This document shows positions 52,553 to 60,671 of a stretch of DNA of 64,000 nucleotides, one piece after another. The notes under the pieces were generated by a model, which ran no database searches, was not told the origin of the DNA, and saw only the letters and a program-made list of their open reading frames with translations. This DNA is from Pseudarcicella hirudinis (GTDB lineage Bacteria; Bacteroidota; Bacteroidia; Cytophagales; Spirosomataceae). Positions within the stretch are counted from its first letter, which is position 1, and each line of letters opens with the position of its first letter. The stretch is from assembly GCF_900115665.1 (NCBI RefSeq), contig NZ_FOXH01000002.1:265670-329669 (forward strand), written 5' to 3'. A program made the translations under genes and the position numbers.

Positions 52553-54374
52553 TTTCTTTTCGTAGCCTCTCTAAAAGTTCAATGTCTTTTTTTCGATCTT
52601 CAATGAGTTCATCAATTGCATTATTCTCCAATTTTGGGGCAATTAATTCATCTATTTTTTTTCTCAGAAATCTTTCACCAATGATATTAATCCGCTTTCT
52701 ATATTTTTCATTGTAGGTTTTTTCTGAAATTATATTGTGAACATTTTCAATATCGCTAATTAATTCGTTGATTTTTTTCTTAGCAAACGTCCCCATTAAT
52801 CCATCGTTTAAAAAGAAAGATTCAGTAAATAATTCATGAATATTGGCACCGAATGTTTCCTTATGATTGATTAAGCTATCTTCTATTACCGTTTTATTTT
52901 CACTAGTTTTGTCTAAGAAAATTAAACAATGTGGGGGTAAATCGGAAATAATGAAAGGTGAATGTGAGGTAAGTATGATTTGAACTTTCCTATGCTTAAA
53001 TTTAATTTGTATAAATTTTGTTAAATAATAAATAAACTGTTTTTGCCATTGAGGATGTAGGGCTAATTCTGCTTCATCGATCAATATGAGAATAGGTTTC
53101 TTATCCTCATCCCATTTCAATTCCTGAAGCCTTCCGAAAAAAGATAAAAGAGTGTACTCTCCCGAACTTATTGTAGATTCACCAAAATATTCATGACTGA
53201 AATAGAGTTGGAGATAATCACCAATTTTTTTTAAATCAAAATATTTTTGAAGCATTGGGAATAACTCTATATGTACTGCATCTACAAGCTTGATGCTAAG
53301 AGCTTGATCGACATATTTAATGATGACATCGTTATCCAAAGATTTATCAAAAAAAATCAGAAAATCTTTTAAGATTTCTAATTGTTCTAAGGCGGTTGTA
53401 AAATTGTTGTAAATAATTTTAAACTGCTCAAATAAAGATTCAATAGGATTCCTCTGATTTTTATATGTACCTATGAAGTCATAAATCTTATCAATAACAT
53501 TAGTAATAGGAATGAAATTTAAAAATTTATGAAAATCTATATGCAAAAGACCAACGCATAAGATATTTATTAAAAAGCCTATGTGGGTTTTCTTTTTTAA
53601 ATCAGTTTTGTTGAAATAAAATTTTAATACCTTGTTTAAGTGCTCATAATGGGTGTAATTAGATGAACCCATGTTTAGCCTAATATTCATAAACTGGGGG
53701 ACTTTATCCATAATAAATTCACCTGTCTCATTAGAATCATTTCGGGCCCAATTAAAAAGCTTGACAATACGAAATAGTTCTGTTGCTGCGAAAGAATATA
53801 CATGTTCATTATAGGTATATTCCTTTTTATCATCATTGGAAAGTGTCTTTACATCATTTGTTAGTAAATAGTTTGTAGAAAGATTTTTAGAATATCCATA
53901 TTCATTTTTGGTAGGGTCTATGGAATAAAGAGGGGTAGGATCAAAATGGTTAGATATAAATATCAAATAGTATGAAGTTTTATAACTTCTTAAATCTATT
54001 TGTGAATCAATTCTTTCAATTTTGCCTTCTATTTCTAAATTTCCTCCATATTTATAATAATAAATAATAGATTCTTTAGAATATATAAAAAAACTATCCT
54101 TGTTTAGATCCTCCTCCGCGGTCCCATCAGATAAATAATCGATTATATATCTTAATATGGTTGTTTTTCCGGTTCCATTTTTTCCAATTAATCCAGTAAG
54201 ATTGGAAATATTATCAGCAAAAAAATCAGCTGTATAATTCGGAGTCTCCTTAAAAGTTAGTGTATTTGTATCCTTTTTATAATTAAAACGATACTTATTG
54301 CTAAGGTTTACGCCAATTTGTGAAATGCCTTTATAATTTTCAATCCAAATGTATAGTAACTCCATAAACATCAT
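52539..54374 (-). CDS. ABC/SMC-type ATPase, PtuA-like, of a Septu-type defence pair
   Basis: 611 residues: Walker A GLIGKNGTGKTT (61-72), a long helical insert (about 150-390), the ABC signature ISSGEYTLLSFF (about 399-410), Walker B PILILIDEAELALHP (about 424-438) with the catalytic Glu, and an H-loop ILTSHSPFIISDLP (about 463-476). The C-terminus (about 500-611) is charged and helical. This is the AAA_21/OLD-like layout of PtuA, which senses infection and unleashes PtuB. No OLD-type Toprim nuclease domain follows. It is the first gene of the pair, and its stop lies 14 bp inside the HNH gene. Gabija, retron Ec78 or an Abi-type AAA/HNH pair are alternatives; no reverse transcriptase is nearby. 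Confidence 0.8.
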   Translation of the reverse strand: MMFMELLYIWIENYKGISQIGVNLSNKYRFNYKKDTNTLTFKETPNYTADFFADNISNLTGLIGKNGTGKTTILRYIIDYLSDGTAEEDLNKDSFFIYSKESIIYYYKYGGNLEIEGKIERIDSQIDLRSYKTSYYLIFISNHFDPTPLYSIDPTKNEYGYSKNLSTNYLLTNDVKTLSNDDKKEYTYNEHVYSFAATELFRIVKLFNWARNDSNETGEFIMDKVPQFMNIRLNMGSSNYTHYEHLNKVLKFYFNKTDLKKKTHIGFLINILCVGLLHIDFHKFLNFIPITNVIDKIYDFIGTYKNQRNPIESLFEQFKIIYNNFTTALEQLEILKDFLIFFDKSLDNDVIIKYVDQALSIKLVDAVHIELFPMLQKYFDLKKIGDYLQLYFSHEYFGESTISSGEYTLLSFFGRLQELKWDEDKKPILILIDEAELALHPQWQKQFIYYLTKFIQIKFKHRKVQIILTSHSPFIISDLPPHCLIFLDKTSENKTVIEDSLINHKETFGANIHELFTESFFLNDGLMGTFAKKKINELISDIENVHNIISEKTYNEKYRKRINIIGERFLRKKIDELIAPKLENNAIDELIEDRKKDIELLERLRKENDKN

Positions 54375-54533
54375 TTTAATGTGGTGGAAAACATAGAGTT
54401 AAAGAAGCGTAGAATTATATAATCCCTTTAAATAATATTTTTATTAAACATATTGAAGATTTTTATTAAAAACAATTGGAATGAATAGAACTTTTACTTT
54501 TCTATGATGAAAGATTATGTTTATACATCTCAT

Positions 54534-54596
54534 GCGAAAGCAAAACAATATTTGGAACGGGTGCTTACGCAAAGGGTTTCTAGTGTGCCACACAGC
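54534..54596. repeat. Right copy of the diverged direct repeat bracketing the Septu-like islet
   Basis: 63 bp starting GCGAAAGCAAAACAATATTT and ending CCACACAGC; 48 of 63 positions match the left copy at 50773-50835. It lies between the ATPase gene and the 3' end of tRNA-Arg. Confidence 0.75.
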
Positions 54597-54615
54597 CACG
54601 GGATATATTAAAGCC

Positions 54616-54659
54616 AAAAATCCCTCAAAAACTTTCTTACAAGTCTTTGAGGGATTTTT
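54616..54659. terminator. Terminator downstream of tRNA-Arg
   Basis: AAAAATCCCTCAAAAACT pairs with AGTCTTTGAGGGATTTTT (17 of 18 positions), 9 bases from the 3' end of the tRNA on the minus strand. A and T runs exist on both sides. Confidence 0.88.
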
Positions 54660-54668
54660 ACTGAATTG

Positions 54669-54740
54669 TGGCTCCGGCGGGAATCGAACCCGCATCTAAC
54701 GTTTAGGAAACGTCTATTCTATCCATTGAACTACGATGCC
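54669..54740 (-). tRNA. tRNA-Arg (anticodon CCT)
   Basis: A 72-nt cloverleaf on the minus strand: acceptor GGCATCG/CGGAGCC, D-arm GTTC...GAAT, anticodon stem GACGT/ACGTT with loop TTCCTAA (anticodon CCT, reads AGG), 4-nt variable loop, T-arm GCGGG-TTCGATT-CCCGC, discriminator A. CCA is not encoded. The acceptor stem contains an A4-A69 mismatch and a T5-G68 wobble: each arm on its own would imply a different perfect partner (CGATGCC or GGCTCCG). The 3' end faces the Septu-like islet, the usual side for integration. Confidence 0.9.
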
Positions 54741-54898
54741 GGAAAGTTCTTACATTTAAATAAAGAAATATAAGAATTTTCACAAAAGTCTGAAAAAGTA
54801 ACCTAATTTGCAATATTCAATTAATTACAAATGAATACTTTAGTCAGGAAAATCAGTTTTTAACATTTTCTGAGTCATTTTGATCTCAGATTTTTTCC

Positions 54899-56155
54899 TT
54901 ATTCTGAAAGAAATTCGTCATCATTTACAGAATAATCCTCTGTATTAAGCCAGTTTGGAAATATCTGAAAATGCTTTTCTTTTACCTGAGCCAGTAAAGC
55001 GTCTCTCAATTCACCCAGATTCTCACGATATTCTGCCGAAATGAATACTGATTTTGGTTTCGGTGTATCCAGATAAGAATTTTTTAAGAAATCCGTAACT
55101 CTTTCCAGCCGGGTTTTTACTTTTTCTCCTTCCGTTTCAATCTGCCATTCTTCCAGTTCAATTTCTTCGTCAGAAAAAAGGTCAATTTTATTGAAAACCA
55201 GAATCGTTGGTTTATTCCCTGCCCCGATTTCTGCCAGAATAGTATTTACCACCTCAATTTGTTCTTCAAAAGAAGGATGTGAGATGTCTACCACATGCAA
55301 TAAAATATCGGCCTCTCTTACTTCGTCTAACGTGGATTTGAAAGATTCGATCAACATCGTTGGTAGTTTTCTGATAAAACCAACCGTATCTGTCAGAAGG
55401 AATGGAATACTGTCCACAGTCACTTTACGAACCGTTGAATCAACGGTGGCAAATAGCTTATTTTCAGCAAAAACATCGGTTTTAGCCAGTTTTCTCATAA
55501 GGGTTGATTTCCCGACGTTGGTATAACCTACGAGTGAAACCCTCACCATTCTGTCACGGTTTTTTCTTTGGGTAATAGCCTGCTTTTCAATAGTGCTGAG
55601 CTTTTCCTTCAGCAAAGAAATCCGGTCTCTGGCCGTACGACGGTCAGTTTCCAATTCTTTTTCACCCGGACCACGCATCCCCACACCACCACGCTGCTTG
55701 GTAAGGTGCGTCCACATGCGGGTCATACGCGGTAACATGTATTGATACTGAGCCAGTTCCACCTGTGTTTTTGCCTGAAGCGTTTGAGCTCTCTGTGCAA
55801 AAATATTCAGGATCATTAAACTACGGTCAAGAATTTTAACTTCCTTTTGTCTTGATTCAAATTCTGATTCAAGGTTACGAACCTGAGTAGGGGACAGGTC
55901 ATCATCAAAAACGATCATATCTACCGCATTATCAATGACATATGCGATAATATCTTCTAATTTACCTTTTCCGACGAAAGTTCTCGTATCCGGACGGTCT
56001 AATTTTTGTGTGAAAGTCTGAAGTGTTTTTACGCCTGATGTCTCGGCTAAGAAAGCCAGTTCATCTAAATACTCCTGCGTTTTTTCTGCCGGTTGTTTTT
56101 GAGTAGTAACTGCCACCAGCACGGCAGTTTCCTGATCTTCTTGAGTGCTATACAA
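54899..56155 (-). CDS. hflX: Ribosome-associated GTPase HflX
   Basis: 418 residues. HflX splits stalled or heat-damaged ribosomes. The N-terminal domain has ELAFLAETSGVKTLQTFTQK and GKGKLEDI; the middle has the family signature QTLQAKTQVELAQYQYMLPR and RGGVGMRGPGEKELETDRR; the GTPase domain has G1 GYTNVGKST (about 209-217), G3 DTVGFI (about 254-259) and G4 NKID (about 332-335). It starts 12 bp after the AAA+/M41 protease gene stops, so the two are co-transcribed, which hints at a shared proteostasis or stress role. Confidence 0.95.
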   Translation of the reverse strand: MYSTQEDQETAVLVAVTTQKQPAEKTQEYLDELAFLAETSGVKTLQTFTQKLDRPDTRTFVGKGKLEDIIAYVIDNAVDMIVFDDDLSPTQVRNLESEFESRQKEVKILDRSLMILNIFAQRAQTLQAKTQVELAQYQYMLPRMTRMWTHLTKQRGGVGMRGPGEKELETDRRTARDRISLLKEKLSTIEKQAITQRKNRDRMVRVSLVGYTNVGKSTLMRKLAKTDVFAENKLFATVDSTVRKVTVDSIPFLLTDTVGFIRKLPTMLIESFKSTLDEVREADILLHVVDISHPSFEEQIEVVNTILAEIGAGNKPTILVFNKIDLFSDEEIELEEWQIETEGEKVKTRLERVTDFLKNSYLDTPKPKSVFISAEYRENLGELRDALLAQVKEKHFQIFPNWLNTEDYSVNDDEFLSE

Positions 56156-56167
56156 CTTATTTCTTTT

Positions 56168-58048
56168 TTATTTTTCCAGAAGTTTTTGATATTCTGCCAG
56201 ATGGAGATAGTTTTCTTCTTTGATAATCAATAGGTTACCAAATTCTCTGGCAATGGTAACCACCTCTTCAGGAGTAAGGTTACCTTTGGCATTCAATGCC
56301 TTTGCGAGTGTTAATAAATAATCATTATTTTGAATTAAAAGTTCACGTATTTCTTCCGTACAGGTTCTGATCATTTTTTCTATGCTCCAGTCGGTCAGAC
56401 TGGTATCCATTCCAAATACTCCGGAACTTCCGTAAAATGCCTGAAAATTATGATCGAATCCATATCGTCTGACGTAGTCGGCCGCCATGTTTGTGGCATC
56501 TTCCAGGTCGGTTGAACAGCTTGGGGTCATATTTTCCTCTCCGAAAACTAACGCTTCGGCCACACCTCCTGCCAGAAAGACTTTAATCTTATCTGTAATA
56601 TTGCCTTTGGTCAGGTGGATCTGATGAGAAAAAGTAAAACCTCCTGCATAACTTGCCGCAATTTTAGACCTTAATTGTAAAGGAGCCAAACCGAATAGCA
56701 AGCCATAAGCTATGGCATGTCCTGATTCATGGACAGAAACATTGGCTACAATATCCGGGAGATTTCCCTGTCTGATCCTGTCAACTTTGCCAATATAGTT
56801 AATTTCATGGACTTCAGGGTTTTTACCGAGCATACCGATGATTTTGCCTTTTTCAAAATCGTAATCCATTTCAATTTCAGTTTGCTCTTTTATGAGAGCT
56901 TCAAACATGAATTTTGAAAGATTAGACTCAATTATATCGGTAATACTGGAAAACACAGGTCTTACTCCCTGCACGGGAAACACGCCGTTCTGATAAACTA
57001 ATTGATTGATTTTCTCTGAAATACTTACCGTTATGCCAAAGTGTTCATGATTTTTATGTATTATTTTGTGAATTTCCTGTTGAATTAATTGCTCAAAGTC
57101 TCTCTTTCTCAGAGACTTGTAAATTAAATGGATATTCCCGAAACGTGCTACCTGTTCAGGTTTAAATTTACGGGACAAAGCATTTTTTATATCTACAAGC
57201 GTAATCTTTTCTGTATAAGCCCTGAAAATATCTGCGTCCAGATCTGTTTCGGCCGTTTCATTCGCCATGCTGTACGCCTCGTCAAGATTCCCGCTGATAA
57301 TGATGAGCATTTTCGAATGATCAATTGGCTCATAAACCTTTTTCTTTTCCTTTTTAGCCTGTAAAACACCAAGCAATTGCTCTTCCGTCATATCTGCCAG
57401 CGTATTGATTTCTCCGTCGAGGTCAAAAATCTTTTTCAGATTTCTGGCCTGCCAGATTCCCACGCCAAATTCTTCCTCCTGTTCCTCCTCTTCAGTATTT
57501 TTTTCCTGCCTTTTTCGCTTTTGAATGGAGGAATACAGGAAGTTCTGCAAATAATTATCAATCTCTTCCTTTACATCTCTTTTGGCCAGTTTTCCATCGG
57601 AAAGCAATTCCCAAAAATCCTGATAACGAGTACCGGGAACAGGTTTACCTTCAATATCTATGGTGTAAAAACGTTGAATTTCGTCAAATAAAACAATAGA
57701 CGGTTCATCCGTGGCGATCCCGTTGCTTTCAAAAGTTCTGGCTACAGAGGAACCCCAGGAACTTTCATTATTACTTAGTTCAATTTCAGCAAAACGATCC
57801 TGAAATTCTAATTTAGTAACTAATTTCCTGACCAGATCCGTTTTCCCGACCCCTGTCATTCCCCAAAGGTTAATGATAATGGGACGGGTAAGAATTTCCG
57901 GCATTAAATACCAGATCCGGAGATAATCAATCAATTCTTCAATAATGTAATCAATGCCAATAAATTCTTGTTTTAACTCCGCCCGGATTTCCTCCAGACG
58001 TTGTTTTTTGAAATTAATAGCTTGTAAATCAATGTTTATTTTCGACAT
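56168..58048 (-). CDS. Soluble Clp-like AAA+ ATPase fused to an M41 (FtsH-type) peptidase domain
   Basis: 626 residues with no membrane helix. The N-terminal AAA+ module has Walker A WGMTGVGKTD (62-71) and Walker B SIVLFDEIQRF (117-127), followed by an acidic insertion (KNTEEEEQEEEF, about 187-198) and a ClpB D2-like small domain (FPVQGVRPVFSSITDIIESN, about 340-360). The C-terminal part is an M41 peptidase: HESGHAIAYGL (catalytic motif at 439-443), then GVAEALVFGEENMTP and the third ligand region STDLEDATNMAADYVRRYG. Thus Clp-type and FtsH-type pieces are joined in a cytoplasmic protease. A recognised counterpart is not known to me. It is first in an operon with hflX. Confidence 0.88.
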   Translation of the reverse strand: MSKINIDLQAINFKKQRLEEIRAELKQEFIGIDYIIEELIDYLRIWYLMPEILTRPIIINLWGMTGVGKTDLVRKLVTKLEFQDRFAEIELSNNESSWGSSVARTFESNGIATDEPSIVLFDEIQRFYTIDIEGKPVPGTRYQDFWELLSDGKLAKRDVKEEIDNYLQNFLYSSIQKRKRQEKNTEEEEQEEEFGVGIWQARNLKKIFDLDGEINTLADMTEEQLLGVLQAKKEKKKVYEPIDHSKMLIIISGNLDEAYSMANETAETDLDADIFRAYTEKITLVDIKNALSRKFKPEQVARFGNIHLIYKSLRKRDFEQLIQQEIHKIIHKNHEHFGITVSISEKINQLVYQNGVFPVQGVRPVFSSITDIIESNLSKFMFEALIKEQTEIEMDYDFEKGKIIGMLGKNPEVHEINYIGKVDRIRQGNLPDIVANVSVHESGHAIAYGLLFGLAPLQLRSKIAASYAGGFTFSHQIHLTKGNITDKIKVFLAGGVAEALVFGEENMTPSCSTDLEDATNMAADYVRRYGFDHNFQAFYGSSGVFGMDTSLTDWSIEKMIRTCTEEIRELLIQNNDYLLTLAKALNAKGNLTPEEVVTIAREFGNLLIIKEENYLHLAEYQKLLEK

Positions 58049-58123
58049 ATATTGAAATTATAAATACTCTCGATTCAGGGAATTTCAGAGGTTTTTAATC
58101 ATTTTTAAAGCTCTAGCCCAAAT

Positions 58124-58151
58124 AAAAAGCCTACCCCAAAGAGTAGGCTTT
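58124..58151 (-). terminator. Terminator downstream of the DUF2911 gene
   Basis: On the minus strand AAAGCCTAC pairs with GTAGGCTTT and runs into a T tract; it lies about 23 bp past the stop at 58174. Confidence 0.8.
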
Positions 58152-58173
58152 CGGGAATATTTTGCAAAAATAA

Positions 58174-59010
58174 CTATTTCAATGAAGCAATCAATTTTTC
58201 ATTAAGTGCAACGTAGTCATCATTTTTAGCTTCTTTAGCATACTCAATTGATTTTAAAGCAGTAGCTTTTGCCCCCGCTTTGTCATTAAGTTTCGCCTGA
58301 ATTTTAGCTTTAAGGTGATAAATCCAGAATGCCTTAGCATTTTGTTCGATTGCTTTATCAGCCCATCCAAGTGCTTTATTCAAATCTTTTCCTGCTTCAA
58401 AATAATAAGAAGCTGCCTGAAAATACGGTTTTGAATCAACATTCAGTGCTTTGTCAATCTGGCTCATAATTTTGCCGTCTATATCAGCAGTTACCGGAAA
58501 CGATACAAGGGTTTTATCCCATAAAATATGAAGGTCAGTAGCTGCCGGCTGAACATTTTCAAACTGCATCGTGAAAGTTTCAACCGTAAAAGGCAATGCA
58601 ATTGGCTTAACTTTAAATCTTGCAACATCCTGTTCTGTTTTATAACCGTCAACTCCCCAGTTTTCAAGGCCTTTATTCAAAACGATTTCCCACTCATCTT
58701 TGTTTGGTATGGTATAAAGCACATAAGTTCCGGCTTTTACCTGAATACCTCCGACTTTTACATCTTCACCAAATGTTAATTTAGTAGCAGCATTGGCTCC
58801 TGTTCTCCATACTTTTCCAAAAGGTACTAAATCACCGAAAATCGTTCTGCCTTTAATGTTTGGTCTTGAATAGGTTAATTCAATCGAAGAAAGTGCAAAT
58901 TCCTGTTTGATGGTTTGTGTAGTACTGGGTGACGGAGTTTTGATGCCTTGTGCTGAAACGCCAAAGCTTGCCAGAAATGCTCCTGCAAGTGCATAGATTA
59001 ATTTTTTCAT
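58174..59010 (-). CDS. Exported DUF2911 protein with C-terminal TPR-like helices
   Basis: 278 residues with signal peptide (MKKLIYALAGAFLASFGVSAQ). The DUF2911 domain (about 22-175) is recognised by SSIELTYSRPNIKGRTIFG, VPFGKVWRTGANAATKLTF and VKAGTYVLYTIPNKDEWEIV. The last 90 residues are helical and TPR-like (NKALGWADKAIEQNAKAFWI, AKATALKSIEYAKEAKNDDY). The DUF2911 family is common in Bacteroidota and of unknown function. It is a single gene with its own terminator, divergent from the second AraC regulator. Confidence 0.9.
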   Translation of the reverse strand: MKKLIYALAGAFLASFGVSAQGIKTPSPSTTQTIKQEFALSSIELTYSRPNIKGRTIFGDLVPFGKVWRTGANAATKLTFGEDVKVGGIQVKAGTYVLYTIPNKDEWEIVLNKGLENWGVDGYKTEQDVARFKVKPIALPFTVETFTMQFENVQPAATDLHILWDKTLVSFPVTADIDGKIMSQIDKALNVDSKPYFQAASYYFEAGKDLNKALGWADKAIEQNAKAFWIYHLKAKIQAKLNDKAGAKATALKSIEYAKEAKNDDYVALNEKLIASLK

Positions 59011-59237
59011 TTTTTTAATAAATTAAAGTTTGTTTTGAGAATTTGAAATTGTAAAGGTTTTTTTAAAAACTGAACGGGTAATATTTCAGGGGAAAAATGA
59101 ATCAGAATATCCGCAAATTTAGGCTACAAAAAGGAGAAAAAAAATCACAGTTTCTTTTTATAGGAAAGCACCCGGCATACACTTACAGGAAATAGTGCCT
59201 GAGATGTTAATTTCGAAGTTAAATTATTTTATAAGTC

Positions 59238-60104
59238 ATGAAACCTCAGCTTCAGAAACTCCCTTTACCCTTCGATTCATCCTTTGTACTGGTTGATTTT
59301 GAAGTACCCTATTTTGAAACACCCTGGCATTTTCACCCTGAATATGAAATTGTTCTGGTAACAGAAAGTGTAGGACAAAGATTTATCGGAGAACATATGC
59401 AGGATTTCAAAGCAGGTGATTTGTGCTTTATCGGACCGAATGTGCCTCATTTGTACCGCAACACCGAAGACTATTACAAGCAGAATGCAGATTTAAAGGC
59501 TAAATCGATTGTGATACATTTCAACGAGGATTTTTTGGGAAAGGATTTTTTCAACATTCCTGAAATGCAGCATGTTAAGGTATTGTTTGAGAAATCACTG
59601 AAAGTGCTGGATATTTTCGGTGAAACAAATGCTTTTATTGCTGCCAGACTGAAAGAAATGTTTCATGAGAATGCTACAAAGAGGCTATTGTCTTTGCTTG
59701 AAATTCTCGATTTTCTGGGTAAATCTAATGAATATCAATTGCTTACTTCCGGTGACAGCTTTGGTACAAATATTAAAGACGCAGAAAGAGTGAATCGCGT
59801 TTTTGAATATGTAATGAAAAATTTCCGGAATGAAATCCGGCTGGATGAAGCGGCAGATCTGGTGGCAATGAGTGAGACGTCCTTTTCAAGGTATTTCAAA
59901 AGCAGGACCAACAAGAGCTTCTCAGATTTTGTTTCACAAATCCGGATCGCTCATGCCTGTAAATTACTGATTGATTGTAAAATGACTGTTTCCGAAATCG
60001 CATTTGAGTCGGGCTTTAATAACCTTTCCAATTTCAACCGGCAGTTTAAAGAACAGATGAATATTACACCGTCGTCCTATCAAAAACAAATTCTGCAAAA
60101 ATGA
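59238..60104 (+). CDS. AraC-family regulator with cupin sensor domain (second paralogue)
   Basis: 288 residues. The N-terminal cupin has WHFHPEYEIVLV (about 30-41) and GDLCFIGPNVPHLY (about 66-79); the C-terminal pair of helix-turn-helix motifs (about 185-285) includes LDEAADLVAMSETSFSRYFK and FESGFNNLSNFNRQFKEQMN, typical AraC. It is the same architecture and closely similar in sequence to the regulator at 40830-41705, with the identical HPEYEI and IGPN-x-PH motifs. The neighbours (DUF2911 divergent, short ORF downstream) give no clear target. Confidence 0.92.
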   Translation: MKPQLQKLPLPFDSSFVLVDFEVPYFETPWHFHPEYEIVLVTESVGQRFIGEHMQDFKAGDLCFIGPNVPHLYRNTEDYYKQNADLKAKSIVIHFNEDFLGKDFFNIPEMQHVKVLFEKSLKVLDIFGETNAFIAARLKEMFHENATKRLLSLLEILDFLGKSNEYQLLTSGDSFGTNIKDAERVNRVFEYVMKNFRNEIRLDEAADLVAMSETSFSRYFKSRTNKSFSDFVSQIRIAHACKLLIDCKMTVSEIAFESGFNNLSNFNRQFKEQMNITPSSYQKQILQK

Positions 60105-60201
60105 TGGGATAAAAAAAGCATTTTCTTGTACTAAAAGATGCTGGAATCTTTTAATAATGATTTGATAACCTATTGGTAAACAGTTGTTTAAAGTTGATGC
60201 T

Positions 60202-60209
60202 TAGTTTTG
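60202..60209 (+). promoter_or_regulatory. Candidate -7 promoter element for the 51-residue ORF
   Basis: TAGTTTTG, an exact TAnnTTTG match 21 bp before the ATG at 60231, predicting a leader of about 10-15 bases. No TTTG is seen at the -33 distance. Confidence 0.4.
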
Positions 60210-60230
60210 TTACATAAAAATCAGTACTAC

Positions 60231-60386
60231 ATGAAACAAAGCTGGAACATATTCAACAAACATGATTGGCGTAATTTTAGAGCAAAAAAACAGGCACATA
60301 AAAGATACCTTCATTCACATAGCCTCTCATTAAACGTTAAGTCGACAAGTATAGAAGTTGTATCATTCGACTGGATTATTGACTAA
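60231..60386 (+). CDS. Possible 51-residue basic small protein
   Basis: An ATG-initiated frame of 51 codons: MKQSWNIFNKHDWRNFRAKK, then His/Ser/Lys-rich sequence, ending EVVSFDWIID. It is basic, without a membrane helix or signal. Support for it being real is the exact -7 promoter element 21 bp upstream and position in an otherwise empty 567-bp gap between the AraC and MBL genes. It has no recognised family, and chance is not excluded. Confidence 0.4.
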   Translation: MKQSWNIFNKHDWRNFRAKKQAHKRYLHSHSLSLNVKSTSIEVVSFDWIID

Positions 60387-60671
60387 CATTTTCCGTTAAA
60401 CTCTCTGAACCTTTTTTAAGGTCTTACCTCCAATTTCTTCAAGGCTTATTCAGGAAAAATCAGAAAAGCCCTCCTTTTCTACTTCCTTCTGTATTTGAGT
60501 ACCCTCCTGGTTTTCTCCTGAATAAAAGCCTCTGAGATTTAAGCCTTTGTCGATAAATAACTCTCAATTGTCTCATTTAAGGACTGATTTTCAGACTGTC
60601 TGCATAAATATGATTTAAATTATGCAAATTTATGTTGATTTCTCAACTCATCTTTTTCGCATAATAATTTT
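60387..60671. other. Noncoding stretch before the MBL-fold gene
   Basis: 285 bp, T-rich and pyrimidine-biased on the plus strand. I see no gene, no strong hairpin with a T run and no exact TAnnTTTG element. Confidence 0.5.

Noticed and set aside
50676-54668. Retron (reverse transcriptase plus msr-msd) accompanying the ATPase/HNH pair
   Set aside because: No reverse-transcriptase motif (YADD) occurs in any frame here and no inverted-repeat-bounded msr-msd-like structure was found; the flanking repeats are direct, not inverted.
54444-54699. 83-codon frame beginning MRVRFPPEPQF
   Set aside because: This start is the well-known translation of a tRNA T-arm read antisense; the frame crosses the tRNA and its terminator.
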